A program made the position numbers and the translations under genes. Below are positions 52,804 to 62,339 of a stretch of 64,000 bases of DNA, piece after piece. The notes beneath the pieces are model-generated. The model saw only the letters and a list, made by a program, of their open reading frames with translations. It ran no database searches and was not told the origin of the DNA. Source of the stretch: Leadbetterella lacunae (GTDB taxonomy: Bacteria; Bacteroidota; Bacteroidia; Cytophagales; Spirosomataceae); the NCBI RefSeq assembly GCF_042649125.1, contig NZ_JBHRYQ010000001.1, positions 2,790,001 to 2,854,000 on the forward strand. The letters run 5' to 3'. Each line of letters starts with the position of its first letter. Position 1 is the stretch's first letter.

Positions 52804-53422
52804 ATATATCTTTCTTTTATTAATATCTACTTCTATATATGCTCAGATAATTCCGCAAGTAGAGCCCATCGAAAACGAGGAGCCTACTAAGGATGAGCCT
52901 GTAATGTTTGAAGAACCAAAGCCTCTTTGGAAACAAAAAATGCACTATGGCGGTAACCTCTGGTTGGGATTTTGGGGTTCTTTTTATATTGACGCCTCGC
53001 CAATGGTTGGATATGACATTTCAGAAAAAGGTACTGTAGCTGGTGTGGGAGCGTCAATTATATATAGCGGCACATTTAATCAAGGGGGGTACTTAGCCAC
53101 TGGTGGAAGAATATTTATTAGGCAAGCGGTTTGGAAATCGATATTTCTACATGGTGAATATGAATTAATGAATGCCCCGAGTTCAAGTTTTTATACGTAT
53201 GACTTCACCGCCCAAAACAATCCCAATCAAACAGTTCCTAGAAAATGGGGAGGTTCGCCGCTCATAGGTGCGGGATTTTACCAAGGTGGCGGTGGTCAGC
53301 AAAAAGGAAGTTTTATTTCCGTAATGTATAACCTCGGATACCCTACTTTTGGATACATTAGCCCACAAGGATTAGGAGGAAACAACTCTCCTATTGTTTT
53401 ACGTTTTGGATATTTCTTTTAA
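52796..53422 (+). CDS. Secreted, probable outer-membrane beta-barrel protein
   Basis: The ATG at 52796 gives a clean signal peptide (MLKYIFLLLISTSIYAQ), better than an in-frame start eight codons earlier. The mature 190 residues have a proline/glutamate-rich N-terminus, then barrel-like strands (NLWLGFWGSFYIDASPMVGY, LIGAGFYQGGGGQQKGSFI, IVLRFGYFF with a terminal F). The final phenylalanine is typical for BAM substrates. The specific function is unknown. It overlaps the upstream gene by eight bases. Confidence 0.72.
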   Translation: MLKYIFLLLISTSIYAQIIPQVEPIENEEPTKDEPVMFEEPKPLWKQKMHYGGNLWLGFWGSFYIDASPMVGYDISEKGTVAGVGASIIYSGTFNQGGYLATGGRIFIRQAVWKSIFLHGEYELMNAPSSSFYTYDFTAQNNPNQTVPRKWGGSPLIGAGFYQGGGGQQKGSFISVMYNLGYPTFGYISPQGLGGNNSPIVLRFGYFF

Positions 53423-53434
53423 AACAGAATAGCT

Positions 53435-54274
53435 TTAAAGTATAATTGTACGATTTCCGAATATAAAAACGCGGTCATTTAGCACGAGTTTTAGTGCTTT
53501 TATCAAAACCATTTTTTCTACATCGCGGCCATCGCGAGCCATGTCTTTGGCTGAGAAGCGGTGATCTACTTCTTTTGTATCTTGGGCTATTATGGGTCCT
53601 TCGTCTAACTCATCGTTTACAAAATGTGCCGTAGCTCCAATAACCTTTACGCCACGCTCAAAGGCTTGTTTATATGGATTTGCTCCAATAAAGGCCGGCA
53701 AAAATGAATGATGAATGTTAATGATTTTATTAGAATACTTTGAGACAAAATCAGGCGATAGAATTCGCATATATTTGGCCAAAATCAAAAGCTCCGGATT
53801 GTAAATATCTAAAGTCTTTATAACGGCGGCCTCATGCTCTTCGCGGGTTTTGCCTTCTGTAGATATATGGTGGAAAGGAATTCCGAATTTGCTAACAAAT
53901 GGCTGAAGCGTGTTATAATTACTCACCACGGCGAGCACATTGGCGTTTAGCTCTTCAAAAGCATAGCGAATTAGAATTTCAGACAAACAGTGGTGCTCCT
54001 TTGTACAGAGCAACACTATGTCTTTTTTACGATCGGGATTAATCGTAAACTTTATATCGGTATTTGGCACTTGCTTGCGGAGGTCGCTCAATACTTTTTC
54101 AGAATCAAGGTTATCCGCACTCACAAACTCGGTTCTCATGAAAAACAAACCTGACGGACTTACGTACTCGTCTTGTTTGTGAATATTGCAAGCGTTGTTA
54201 AAAAGAACACTTGTTACATGAAAAATAAGACCCTTGGCGTCGGGTCCTTCCATTAGGAGTGTATGCTTTGCCAT
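53435..54274 (-). CDS. purU: Formyltetrahydrofolate deformylase
   Basis: The 279-residue protein has an N-terminal ACT domain (LLMEGPDAKGLIFHVTSVL, about 5-23) and a formyltransferase-like C-terminal domain with INIHHSFLPAFIGANPY (about 195-211) and GATAHFVNDELDEGPII (about 223-239), which carry the N/H/D catalytic set. It hydrolyses 10-formyl-THF to formate and THF, supplying formate and balancing one-carbon pools. It follows der by nine bases on the same strand, so the two are probably one transcript. Confidence 0.94.
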   Translation of the reverse strand: MAKHTLLMEGPDAKGLIFHVTSVLFNNACNIHKQDEYVSPSGLFFMRTEFVSADNLDSEKVLSDLRKQVPNTDIKFTINPDRKKDIVLLCTKEHHCLSEILIRYAFEELNANVLAVVSNYNTLQPFVSKFGIPFHHISTEGKTREEHEAAVIKTLDIYNPELLILAKYMRILSPDFVSKYSNKIINIHHSFLPAFIGANPYKQAFERGVKVIGATAHFVNDELDEGPIIAQDTKEVDHRFSAKDMARDGRDVEKMVLIKALKLVLNDRVFIFGNRTIIL

Positions 54275-54283
54275 TTTTTATAC

Positions 54284-55597
54284 TTATTTTTTTCTAAAGA
54301 AAACCGTAATTACCGACCCTTCGAATCCGAAGTGATCTCTAATTTGGTTTTGAAGGAAACGTTGGTACGATTCTTTAACATATTGTGGCAAATTACAGAA
54401 AAACACAAACGTAGGCGAAGGCGTTGGAATCTGAACAATATATTTGATTTTAACCATTTTTCCTTTGATAGATGGAGGCGGCGTACGCTCAATAATAGGC
54501 AACAACACGTCATTCAGCTTAGAAGTAGTAATTTGACTTCTACGAAGCTCATATACCTCCATGGCTTTTTCTACTACCTGAAAAATACGCTGCTTCTCTG
54601 TAGCTGATGCAAAAATGATAGGCATATAGTTCATAGGAGCCAAACGATCCAAAATTTCTTTTTTCAGGTTATCTGCTGTTTTTGAATCTTTCTCTACCGC
54701 ATCCCATTTATTGACCATTATCACGATGCCTTTTTTGGCATTGTGTGCTTGAGCTATTATGCTGACATCTTGTGCTTCAAGTCCACGTGTAGCATCCAAT
54801 AATATGATACAAACATCTGAGTTATCAAGGGCTTTGATGGCTCTTAAAACTGAGTAGAACTCAATATCCTCATTAACTTTAGCTTTTTTACGAATACCGG
54901 CAGTGTCTGTCAAAATAAACTCTTGACCGAACATTTTGTAATGCGTATCTATGGCGTCTCTAGTAGTACCTGCCACGTCGGTAACGATACTTCTTTCTTT
55001 GCCCAATAGTGCATTTAAGAAAGAGGATTTACCTGCATTTGGTCTTCCTAATATCGAAATCCTTGGAATTCCTTCATGTGGGTGCTCTTCGGGGTCATCT
55101 TCTAAATGTTTGATAACTTCATCTAAAAGCTCACCTGTACCTGACCCGTCCATTGACGAAATCGGGAATACCTCTGAGTCTAACCCTAAACCGTAAAACT
55201 CGGCAGAAACTAACTTAGCTCTTTCAAAAGTCTCGGCTTTGTTTGCCACAACAAATACTGGTTTTTTTGACCTACGAAGAATATTCGCAAAATCTTGGTC
55301 TAATTCAGTAAGACCTACCATGGTATCTACCACAAATAAAAGCACGGTGGCTTCTTCTATGGCAAGTTCTACCTGGCTTCTAATGGCTTCTTCAAACTTA
55401 TCTTCAGAGCCAACTACGTATCCACCCGTATCAATAACTGTAAAATTCTTATTTGTCCAAAAGGCATCACCGTAGTGTCTGTCTCTGGTTACACCTGACT
55501 GGTTATCAGTAATGGCCACTCGCTCTTCTATCAACCTGTTAAACAGGGTAGATTTTCCTACGTTAGGCCTTCCTACTATCGCAACTATATTTGACAT
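54284..55597 (-). CDS. der: Ribosome biogenesis GTPase Der (EngA)
   Basis: The 437-residue protein has two tandem GTPase domains: G1 with GRPNVGKST (9-17), DTGG and NKAE; G2 with GRPNAGKSS (about 184-192), DTAG (about 231-234) and NKWD (about 297-300). A C-terminal KH-like domain follows (MVKIKYIVQIPTPSPTFVFF). Der is essential for 50S subunit assembly. The gene begins the der-purU pair; its length matches the family. Confidence 0.97.
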   Translation of the reverse strand: MSNIVAIVGRPNVGKSTLFNRLIEERVAITDNQSGVTRDRHYGDAFWTNKNFTVIDTGGYVVGSEDKFEEAIRSQVELAIEEATVLLFVVDTMVGLTELDQDFANILRRSKKPVFVVANKAETFERAKLVSAEFYGLGLDSEVFPISSMDGSGTGELLDEVIKHLEDDPEEHPHEGIPRISILGRPNAGKSSFLNALLGKERSIVTDVAGTTRDAIDTHYKMFGQEFILTDTAGIRKKAKVNEDIEFYSVLRAIKALDNSDVCIILLDATRGLEAQDVSIIAQAHNAKKGIVIMVNKWDAVEKDSKTADNLKKEILDRLAPMNYMPIIFASATEKQRIFQVVEKAMEVYELRRSQITTSKLNDVLLPIIERTPPPSIKGKMVKIKYIVQIPTPSPTFVFFCNLPQYVKESYQRFLQNQIRDHFGFEGSVITVFFRKK

Positions 55598-55823
55598 ATG
55601 AAAGATTACCCGCTTTGGGGCAATAAATAATTAATAATCAATCCTTTCTAAACACTAAAAAGGACGCAAAGATAGCTATAATAATGGTTTTATGGAAATA
55701 AGAGTTCATTATCCTTGAAAAAATCATACGCGATACTGTAGAAACCACACGAAATACAAATCTTTGATTTAAACTAAGTCATGAATATGAAATATTTACA
55801 AACAAATACGACTTAATTAACTA

Positions 55824-56726
55824 TTAAAACATCTGAAAAACTTCTTGATATGAAATCAAAAATATAGCTAACAATGCCAAGCCCAAACCGAGTTTATTTA
55901 TTAGACTTAATTTTTCTTTAAAAAACAAAATAGATATAAAAGTAGAACCCAAAATAACGCCCATGTTATAAATCGGATATACAAATGCTCCGCTATTTCC
56001 GAAATGCGTCAATGTTAAAATCAAGAGATAAAAAGAAAGGAAATTTGGCACGCCAAGGGTAATGCCTGCCAGTATATTTTTAGGCTTAAAGGATTCTTGT
56101 CCTCTAATAATTCTATAGGCAAACAAGACAATTCCACTGATAGCCGCACCCAAAACCATCACCAAAGTAACAGGAATAGCCAAACTCGGATCGGGAATGT
56201 AATGGATATTGAGGTAGTTGATGGCCGTATTGGTGATACCGTACATCAAAAACACCGCCAATGCCAAGCCACCTTGGGTCCAAAAACTTTGTTTGCTTTG
56301 GCTTTTGTCAGACCTAAACGTAGCAATGGCCACTGCCACAAGAGCCAGCAACAGTCCCAAATAATTTAGAGTGTCAAATTCTTTTATTTGCCCCTTGAAA
56401 ACAAACAAACTCATAGAAACCGGAATAACCAACGAAACATTGTTGGCCATTGAAGTGAGCGTCATTCCTATTTTTTGGGTGGCGGCACCACTCAAAACAA
56501 AAGTTAATATAAACCCAAAACCCAAGGCGAGGCAATACCAAGTCCAGTTTTGACTCAAGTCTAAATCAAAATGCTGACCAGCAGGCATTAGCAGCAAGCC
56601 TGTAATAAAACAAACGGGATAATTAAATGCGATGGCTTGCAAAGTGCTAATTTCGTACTTGGGAAATACCCTGAAATTTACTAGTAAAAGCACTGAAAAT
56701 AATATACTTAACAAAAGGTAAAGCAT
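55824..56726 (-). CDS. EamA-family (DMT superfamily) transporter
   Basis: The 300-residue protein has ten membrane helices, as is usual for EamA/DMT carriers, with an internal two-fold repeat (first half to about 140). It begins MLYLLLSILFSVLLLVNFRV and ends LISYQEVFQMF. The substrate is unknown (drugs or metabolites). It starts three bases after the stop of the large lipoprotein gene, so it is the last gene of a three-gene minus-strand operon. Confidence 0.87.
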   Translation of the reverse strand: MLYLLLSILFSVLLLVNFRVFPKYEISTLQAIAFNYPVCFITGLLLMPAGQHFDLDLSQNWTWYCLALGFGFILTFVLSGAATQKIGMTLTSMANNVSLVIPVSMSLFVFKGQIKEFDTLNYLGLLLALVAVAIATFRSDKSQSKQSFWTQGGLALAVFLMYGITNTAINYLNIHYIPDPSLAIPVTLVMVLGAAISGIVLFAYRIIRGQESFKPKNILAGITLGVPNFLSFYLLILTLTHFGNSGAFVYPIYNMGVILGSTFISILFFKEKLSLINKLGLGLALLAIFLISYQEVFQMF

Positions 56727-56729
56727 GAC

Positions 56730-59078
56730 TTATCTGGTTATTTGGGCATAGGTTTGACATTCTTTTAACACTTGCTTTTGGTATTGCGTATCCTGATAGT
56801 TTTGCCAAAGTTTGGTAAAATATGACCTAAATTTTGGAAGTTCTTGAGCTTTCATTTTGGCAATATATGCTTCTTCTTTCTCATAATCTTCGGGATACCC
56901 TTCATAAAATTTCACCAAATATTGGTTTCGCTCACAAAGAGCTCCAGCATAACAAATTTTAGCTGCCAATTCTTTTTCAGGATTCATGCTTAATGCCTTC
57001 TCAAAACTAGCAATGGCTTCCTTGTTTGAATAATAATTTCCGCTAATATCTTCTGTGTATCTGAGATCCAGCTCACTTTTCTCTCTTTTTTGCAAAAGCC
57101 AACCATTTCCAAAATACCCCAAATTATATTGCATTTTGCCAAATGCGTAAAGCTCATCTGCAGTTGCTTTGTTTGCTTTTATTTTGGCATTTATGTCAGC
57201 TAAGTTTCTTAAAAAATATTTTGGATCAGCTCCTTTTGTTTTTTTGTTAAAATTAAAATCTTTAGCATCTGAGTAGAAATAATCAGTAAAACCATTTAAT
57301 ACTAAATAAGCGTCAGAAACCTTAGAGATTTGAGCGGAGGCATCGGCATAGTCTCCCTCCGAAACCAAAGCCCTAACCAATGCCAACTCCAAATATTCGG
57401 GCTCAAGGTGGGCATAGTTAACCAGTTTTTTCTCTGCCGGATTAAGTTTAGAAGAATGCACAAATGCGATGACTTTTTTCAAAAAACCAGACGAACATGT
57501 GTCTACATAAAAATTCTGAGTTTTACTCAATTCATAGCCATAGTCACCTCCTGTAGTAGCACCCATTTGCAATGCCAAAAATCCTTTAACATCCTGATTT
57601 TCAAAATGCTCGTCTTGTGAAGAGCAAGAAGTTAGCCAGCCCCAAGTGCTCCGTTTTTGGGTTTTGGGTTTGGTATAAAATGTATACAGGCTTTCCGATA
57701 TTTTTTGCCTGAAATTATTGTCTCTAAAGGTCTTAACCTCTGCAAATGCCACGGCTTTGTCCATCAAAATACTTTCGGTTTCGGGCGTATAGACTTTGTC
57801 TAAAAACTCAAATTCAAGAAACGTGGCTTGCTTATTTATAAACGGATTCTCCGAAACTTTCATTTGGGCAACCAAAGCAGAACCTTTTTCAATATCGCCT
57901 TTGAGGTAATACAAATACGCCAAAGACAACCTCCAAAAATCCAAGGATTTGTTTTTCTCTTCTGACAGCACCGTATTGGCAAAACCTTGTAATTGAACAA
58001 TATACTGTTCGCCTTCTTTTTGAGCCTTATCAATTTTTATCTCGTCTATTTTTCCTTCATCGTCGGTATATTTTGTGTCAAAAATATAGATTCTCGCATT
58101 TCTCTCTGCGAAAAACGTCTTCTCGTTCTTGTTGATTTCTCGAGCAAAAACCAACTCCAGCATCGGATGATTAGGGTTTAATGCGTATATTTTTTCTCCC
58201 AAATGCAACCCATCTTGAAATGGCTGAATGGCCCACAAGGCATACACATTGGCTTTTTCGTCATCACTTTTAGCAAAAACCAAGCTCTCTTCAAACCACT
58301 TAGTGCTCAACCTCCTTACGCTTAAGTCTGCCTGATAACGTCGCGTTGGGCTTTTGGCAAACACCTGAGCAAATTGGCAAACTGCTTCTGCAGTATCTCC
58401 CATCGCCATTTTTATGCCCGCTAAGCGAGACTCCGACCACTCGCTTATAAATGTTTGGTCTTTTACAGAAACCGCTCCTTTTTTTGAAGCATCTAACACT
58501 TCTTTATTTAATCCTAAAATAGCCCCAAGTTTAATAAACTGAAACTCATATCGCTCTTTCAAAAACGCCGAACTCGCTTGTGACTTTTCGCTCAATGCCT
58601 GGTTGTACAAAGCCACCAATTTGCTACTATCAACCGGCACAGGCTCTTCCCAATAATATCGCTGCACGGGCGAGTTGCCATCTACTTCGGCACAAAACTG
58701 CAAATAACTTGCAGCCTCGGCATCTATATACTTTACTTTTTTGACCAAACCCGACAACATACCTGACTCATACAAACCCATCTGAAGTTCTTTGGCCCCT
58801 ACTTTATTTTTCAAATAGCCCTGCCACGCCTCCACATTTAGTTTTTGTTCCAAAGACTCCTTTGACTTACCTTCTTCGGCAGCCGTATAATAGGCTTCGG
58901 TGTTTTCGTTAAGAACCAAAGGAGTATAAAAATATGGATTAGTTTCTGTTGGCGAGGTGGCATTTTCAGGATAAAAAAGAGAGAAAAACTCTCCCAAGTC
59001 GAGCGGCATAGGCCCACAAGCAAGAATCACAAAAACTACTAAAATCTTAACACTTGTCTTACTTATAAATTTCCGCAT
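56730..59078 (-). CDS. Large lipoprotein with helical-repeat architecture, unknown function
   Basis: The 782-residue protein has a lipobox ILACGP near residue 20. The body is rich in short helical repeats (AEAVCQFAQVFAKSPTRRYQ, LYYLKGDIEKGSALVAQMK, KEAIASFEKALSMNPEKELA), at least partly TPR-like. No enzyme motif is seen. The stop lies three bases before the EamA start, and the ATG overlaps the end of the upstream gene by 20 bases, so the three genes are clearly co-translated. Envelope location, probably facing the periplasm, is inferred. Confidence 0.72.
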   Translation of the reverse strand: MRKFISKTSVKILVVFVILACGPMPLDLGEFFSLFYPENATSPTETNPYFYTPLVLNENTEAYYTAAEEGKSKESLEQKLNVEAWQGYLKNKVGAKELQMGLYESGMLSGLVKKVKYIDAEAASYLQFCAEVDGNSPVQRYYWEEPVPVDSSKLVALYNQALSEKSQASSAFLKERYEFQFIKLGAILGLNKEVLDASKKGAVSVKDQTFISEWSESRLAGIKMAMGDTAEAVCQFAQVFAKSPTRRYQADLSVRRLSTKWFEESLVFAKSDDEKANVYALWAIQPFQDGLHLGEKIYALNPNHPMLELVFAREINKNEKTFFAERNARIYIFDTKYTDDEGKIDEIKIDKAQKEGEQYIVQLQGFANTVLSEEKNKSLDFWRLSLAYLYYLKGDIEKGSALVAQMKVSENPFINKQATFLEFEFLDKVYTPETESILMDKAVAFAEVKTFRDNNFRQKISESLYTFYTKPKTQKRSTWGWLTSCSSQDEHFENQDVKGFLALQMGATTGGDYGYELSKTQNFYVDTCSSGFLKKVIAFVHSSKLNPAEKKLVNYAHLEPEYLELALVRALVSEGDYADASAQISKVSDAYLVLNGFTDYFYSDAKDFNFNKKTKGADPKYFLRNLADINAKIKANKATADELYAFGKMQYNLGYFGNGWLLQKREKSELDLRYTEDISGNYYSNKEAIASFEKALSMNPEKELAAKICYAGALCERNQYLVKFYEGYPEDYEKEEAYIAKMKAQELPKFRSYFTKLWQNYQDTQYQKQVLKECQTYAQITR

Positions 59079-60054
59079 ATTCTTTCGTACTGTAGTATTT
59101 GTAGTTTTCTAAATGGTATAAAATCAGCCAAAACTCTTTGTTTTTTAGCTTCTCAAAAATGGTGTTTTTAATTTTTAAAAGATCGGCAACTTCTGCTTGC
59201 TCTATTTTTACAATGTCTCCTTTCCGAAAAGACATTTCCTTAAAAAAGACGTTTTCAGTACAAATATATTCTCTTTGCTTATCTGTTTTTTCAAAAAAGC
59301 CATTATTCTCAATTTCGCTCTCAGTAGTATTCTTCAAGAAATTCAAAAACAGACCCGAACGATAAATCAAAGTTTGAGAAAATATCGGCAAAGCCACATT
59401 TAATTTTAACGGATAGGTACCCAAATTATCGAGATATTTCAAAATGACATTGGGCTCAAAAAGCGAATTATCGGAGCTATATTTTTGCCACTCGCCGGTA
59501 TTATAAACCATCAAAACGCCTTCGTCTACTGGTGGAACTCCCGTTTTCTCTAAATATTTGACCTGATGAAGTCGAATAGTGGCCGAAACCCTTTTCATTG
59601 ATTTGAGCTTCAATGTTTTCAAAAAATCAAAATACATGGCCTTCGTTTTCAATGTCCAATCGCAATCAATCTGAACTTCATTAAAAACAAAGTCGTTTTC
59701 TTGGCTTATTGATTTTACTTGATCTAAAATGTTTTGAACCAATTCAATATTTTTTTCTTTGGTTAAAGCATAAAATGTACGATTTGTGATAAAAACAGTT
59801 GGGACTATTTCTCGGTCGGGCATAGACAAAAACTTAACTTTCCCTTTTGGAATTGCTTTTCCTTGGCTAATGTCAACATCAAAAAAACGCAAGTAAATTC
59901 GCATTACATGATTAGAATCTAAAAATGCATGCTCGGTATTCTGGAAAGAGGTTTTCCAACTGTAAACGCCATGCGAAACTTTATAATCAACCGACTTTGA
60001 TTTACACGTCCAAAAAGCACTTAGAGAAAAGAAAAATACAATAAAACGTAACAT
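59059..60054 (-). CDS. Lipoprotein of unknown function, TIM-barrel-like
   Basis: The 331-residue protein has a lipobox-like FWTC (about 14-17). Short strand-like runs (MRIYLRFFDVD, PTVFITNRTFYALT, NEVQIDCDWT, GVLMVYNTGEWQKY, LKLNVALPIFSQTL) alternate with helices in the way of a (beta/alpha) barrel, as in some glycoside-hydrolase-like proteins, but I recognise no family. It is the first gene of the operon with the 782-residue lipoprotein (20-base overlap) and an EamA transporter. Confidence 0.65.
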   Translation of the reverse strand: MLRFIVFFFSLSAFWTCKSKSVDYKVSHGVYSWKTSFQNTEHAFLDSNHVMRIYLRFFDVDISQGKAIPKGKVKFLSMPDREIVPTVFITNRTFYALTKEKNIELVQNILDQVKSISQENDFVFNEVQIDCDWTLKTKAMYFDFLKTLKLKSMKRVSATIRLHQVKYLEKTGVPPVDEGVLMVYNTGEWQKYSSDNSLFEPNVILKYLDNLGTYPLKLNVALPIFSQTLIYRSGLFLNFLKNTTESEIENNGFFEKTDKQREYICTENVFFKEMSFRKGDIVKIEQAEVADLLKIKNTIFEKLKNKEFWLILYHLENYKYYSTKEYAEIYK

Positions 60055-60086
60055 TGGCTATTCTGAAATACGAAATACAAACCTAA

Positions 60087-60119
60087 TTGAAAAAAAACCG
60101 AATTCCCTTTCTAATTTTG
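60087..60119 (+). promoter_or_regulatory. Promoter of the ABC exporter gene, near-leaderless
   Basis: TTG at 60087-60089 and TAATTTTG at 60112-60119 match the Bacteroidota consensus with a 22-base spacer. The -7 element ends five bases before the ATG at 60125, so transcription would begin at or beside the start codon. Confidence 0.55.
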
Positions 60120-60124
60120 TCCCA

Positions 60125-61954
60125 ATGAAAATTTATTTCAAAATATTGAGGTACGCAGGAAGTTTAAGGAATTTCCTAGTGCCATTTACTTTTACGTCAT
60201 TGCTTTCGGGCATATTCGGAGCATTAACTTTGGTACTACTAAAGCCACTTTTAGACGTACTTTTTGGGCAAATGACCGACCCGCAAATAGCCGAATTGGC
60301 AGCAAAAGAAGTCAGCGGTTTTAATTTTTTAGATTATTATCAAAAATACCTTGCTCAGTCAGTACTTGACAACGGAAAGTTAGGCGGTTTAAAATACGTT
60401 TGTATCACTATTTTAGGAGTGAGTTTTACGGCAAACATCACCCGTTATTTCAGCTTAAGACTACTTGAAAAGTTTAAAACTAATATGGTGGCTAACCTCA
60501 GACAGGCGGTTTTTAACAAAACCATAAACTTACATCTAGGTTTTTTCTCGAATGAAAAAAAAGGCGACCTTATTTCTAGAATCACCACGGATGTACAAGA
60601 AGTGGAAAATTCAATAGCAAATTCGTTTTCAGCAGCCATTAAAGAGCTCATTATGTTAGTAGCTTACTTGGTAATTTTGTTTTATATCTCTTGGCAGCTC
60701 ACCATGTTTTCGCTTATCGTAATTCCGATTACGGGGGCTTTTTTGGGAGTTATGCTAAAACGTATGCGACACGATGCCGGGGAAAGTCAGGTGCATTTGA
60801 GTAACCTAATGAGTATCATGGACGAAGCCTTTGGTAGCATGCGAGTTATAAAGGCATTTATTGCTGAAAAATTTATCTCAAACAAATTTGAAGACGAAAA
60901 CCAAGCATACCGTAAATCGCTTTACTCGTACTCTTCGAGAAGAGAGTTGGCAAATCCTTTTTCTGAGTTTGTTGGTGTGACCATGGTGGCATCCTTATTG
61001 TTTTTTGGCGGAAGCCTTATTTTAACTGACAGTAGCTCACTTTCAGCCTCAACTTTTATCGCATACATCGCGGTTTTTTCGCAGGTAGTACGACCAGCCA
61101 AGGATATTTCGCAGGCCATCAGCCAAGCTCAACGCGGCTTGGTTTCGGGGCAGCGAGTTATGGACCTCTTAAACCAAAATACAAACCTAGAAGACGCTCC
61201 AAACGCGATAATTCTAAGTAGTTTTGAAAATGAAATAATCTTCGAAAATGTTAGTTTCTCTTACATAGACGAAAAAACTACGTTAAACAACATAAATCTA
61301 CGAATTCCTAAAGGTAAAACGATAGCTTTGGTAGGCAACTCAGGTGGTGGAAAATCTACATTGGCAGACTTGGCCATACGGTTTTATGACCCACAAAGTG
61401 GTGCCATTACAATAGACGGACACAACTTAAAAAACATAACACAAGAGAGCCTTAGAGACAAAATGGGAATTGTTACGCAAGAGGCTATTTTGTATAATGA
61501 CACGATATTTAACAACATAGCTTTTGGAAGAAACTCCACAAAAGAAGAAGTGGAGGCGGCAGCGAAAATAGCAAACGCTCATGAGTTTATTTGCCTTCAA
61601 GACCAAGGCTACCAAACTAACATTGGCGATCGTGGAACCAAACTTTCGGGTGGCCAAAAGCAGCGACTTTCGATTGCCAGGGCCATATTAAAAAACCCTC
61701 CGATATTGATCTTAGACGAGGCCACTTCGGCATTAGATACGGAGTCGGAAAAGTTGGTACAAGAGGCACTTTTTAACCTTATGAAAAACCGCACCAGCTT
61801 AGTGATAGCTCACAGACTGAGCACCATCCAAAAGGCGGACATGATTTACGTGGTTCAAAACGGCGAAGTGGTAGAAACCGGAAATCACCAGTCCCTTTAT
61901 GAAAAGGAGAACGGTTATTACCGAAAACTAGTTAATATGCAGGAGTTTAACTGA
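60125..61954 (+). CDS. MsbA-type ABC exporter (permease and ATPase)
   Basis: The 609-residue half-transporter has an N-terminal six-helix membrane domain (about 15-330) and a nucleotide-binding domain: Walker A GNSGGGKST (about 402-410), Q-loop, signature LSGGQKQR (about 506-513), Walker B ILILDEATSALD (about 525-536) and H-loop AHRLST. It probably works as a homodimer in the inner membrane. It is likely a lipid exporter of the MsbA type, but drug or peptide export cannot be excluded. A near-leaderless promoter precedes it. Confidence 0.92.
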   Translation: MKIYFKILRYAGSLRNFLVPFTFTSLLSGIFGALTLVLLKPLLDVLFGQMTDPQIAELAAKEVSGFNFLDYYQKYLAQSVLDNGKLGGLKYVCITILGVSFTANITRYFSLRLLEKFKTNMVANLRQAVFNKTINLHLGFFSNEKKGDLISRITTDVQEVENSIANSFSAAIKELIMLVAYLVILFYISWQLTMFSLIVIPITGAFLGVMLKRMRHDAGESQVHLSNLMSIMDEAFGSMRVIKAFIAEKFISNKFEDENQAYRKSLYSYSSRRELANPFSEFVGVTMVASLLFFGGSLILTDSSSLSASTFIAYIAVFSQVVRPAKDISQAISQAQRGLVSGQRVMDLLNQNTNLEDAPNAIILSSFENEIIFENVSFSYIDEKTTLNNINLRIPKGKTIALVGNSGGGKSTLADLAIRFYDPQSGAITIDGHNLKNITQESLRDKMGIVTQEAILYNDTIFNNIAFGRNSTKEEVEAAAKIANAHEFICLQDQGYQTNIGDRGTKLSGGQKQRLSIARAILKNPPILILDEATSALDTESEKLVQEALFNLMKNRTSLVIAHRLSTIQKADMIYVVQNGEVVETGNHQSLYEKENGYYRKLVNMQEFN

Positions 61955-61956
61955 AA

Positions 61957-62328
61957 CTAAGCTTTTAACACCGTATAAAACAAAAGTGCCCAGCCTACTA
62001 GCATAAGTGTGCCTCCGATAGGAGCCACCTCTCCGAATATTTTTATTCCAGTAAAGCAAATTAACAATAAGCTTCCTGTGAATATTATTGTACCAAAAAT
62101 AAAGCTATACCCACTGTAGGTCAAAGTTTTGGCAGTGAAATCTTTGGCCAAAATACCCACCAAAACAAGGGCAAGGGCATGATAAAACATGTATTTGATA
62201 CCTGTTTCGTAGGTATCTAACCTTCCGGTTGACTCCAGCATGGCTTTAAACGCATGAGCACCAAACGCACCCAAACCTACTCCTAACATCCCCAAAACTG
62301 AGCCTGCCAATAAAAATAACTTATTCAT
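61957..62328 (-). CDS. DUF423 family membrane protein
   Basis: The 123-residue protein has four membrane segments and the DUF423/YgdD pattern: GMLGVGLGAFGAHAFKAML at the N-terminus, TGIKYMFYHALALVLVGIL in the middle, and GEVAPIGGTLMLVGWALLF at the end. The function is unknown. It converges with the ABC exporter gene, the stop codons separated by two bases, and lies 11 bases downstream of yggS on the same strand. Confidence 0.92.
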   Translation of the reverse strand: MNKLFLLAGSVLGMLGVGLGAFGAHAFKAMLESTGRLDTYETGIKYMFYHALALVLVGILAKDFTAKTLTYSGYSFIFGTIIFTGSLLLICFTGIKIFGEVAPIGGTLMLVGWALLFYTVLKA

Positions 62329-62339
62329 TTTATTACTAT

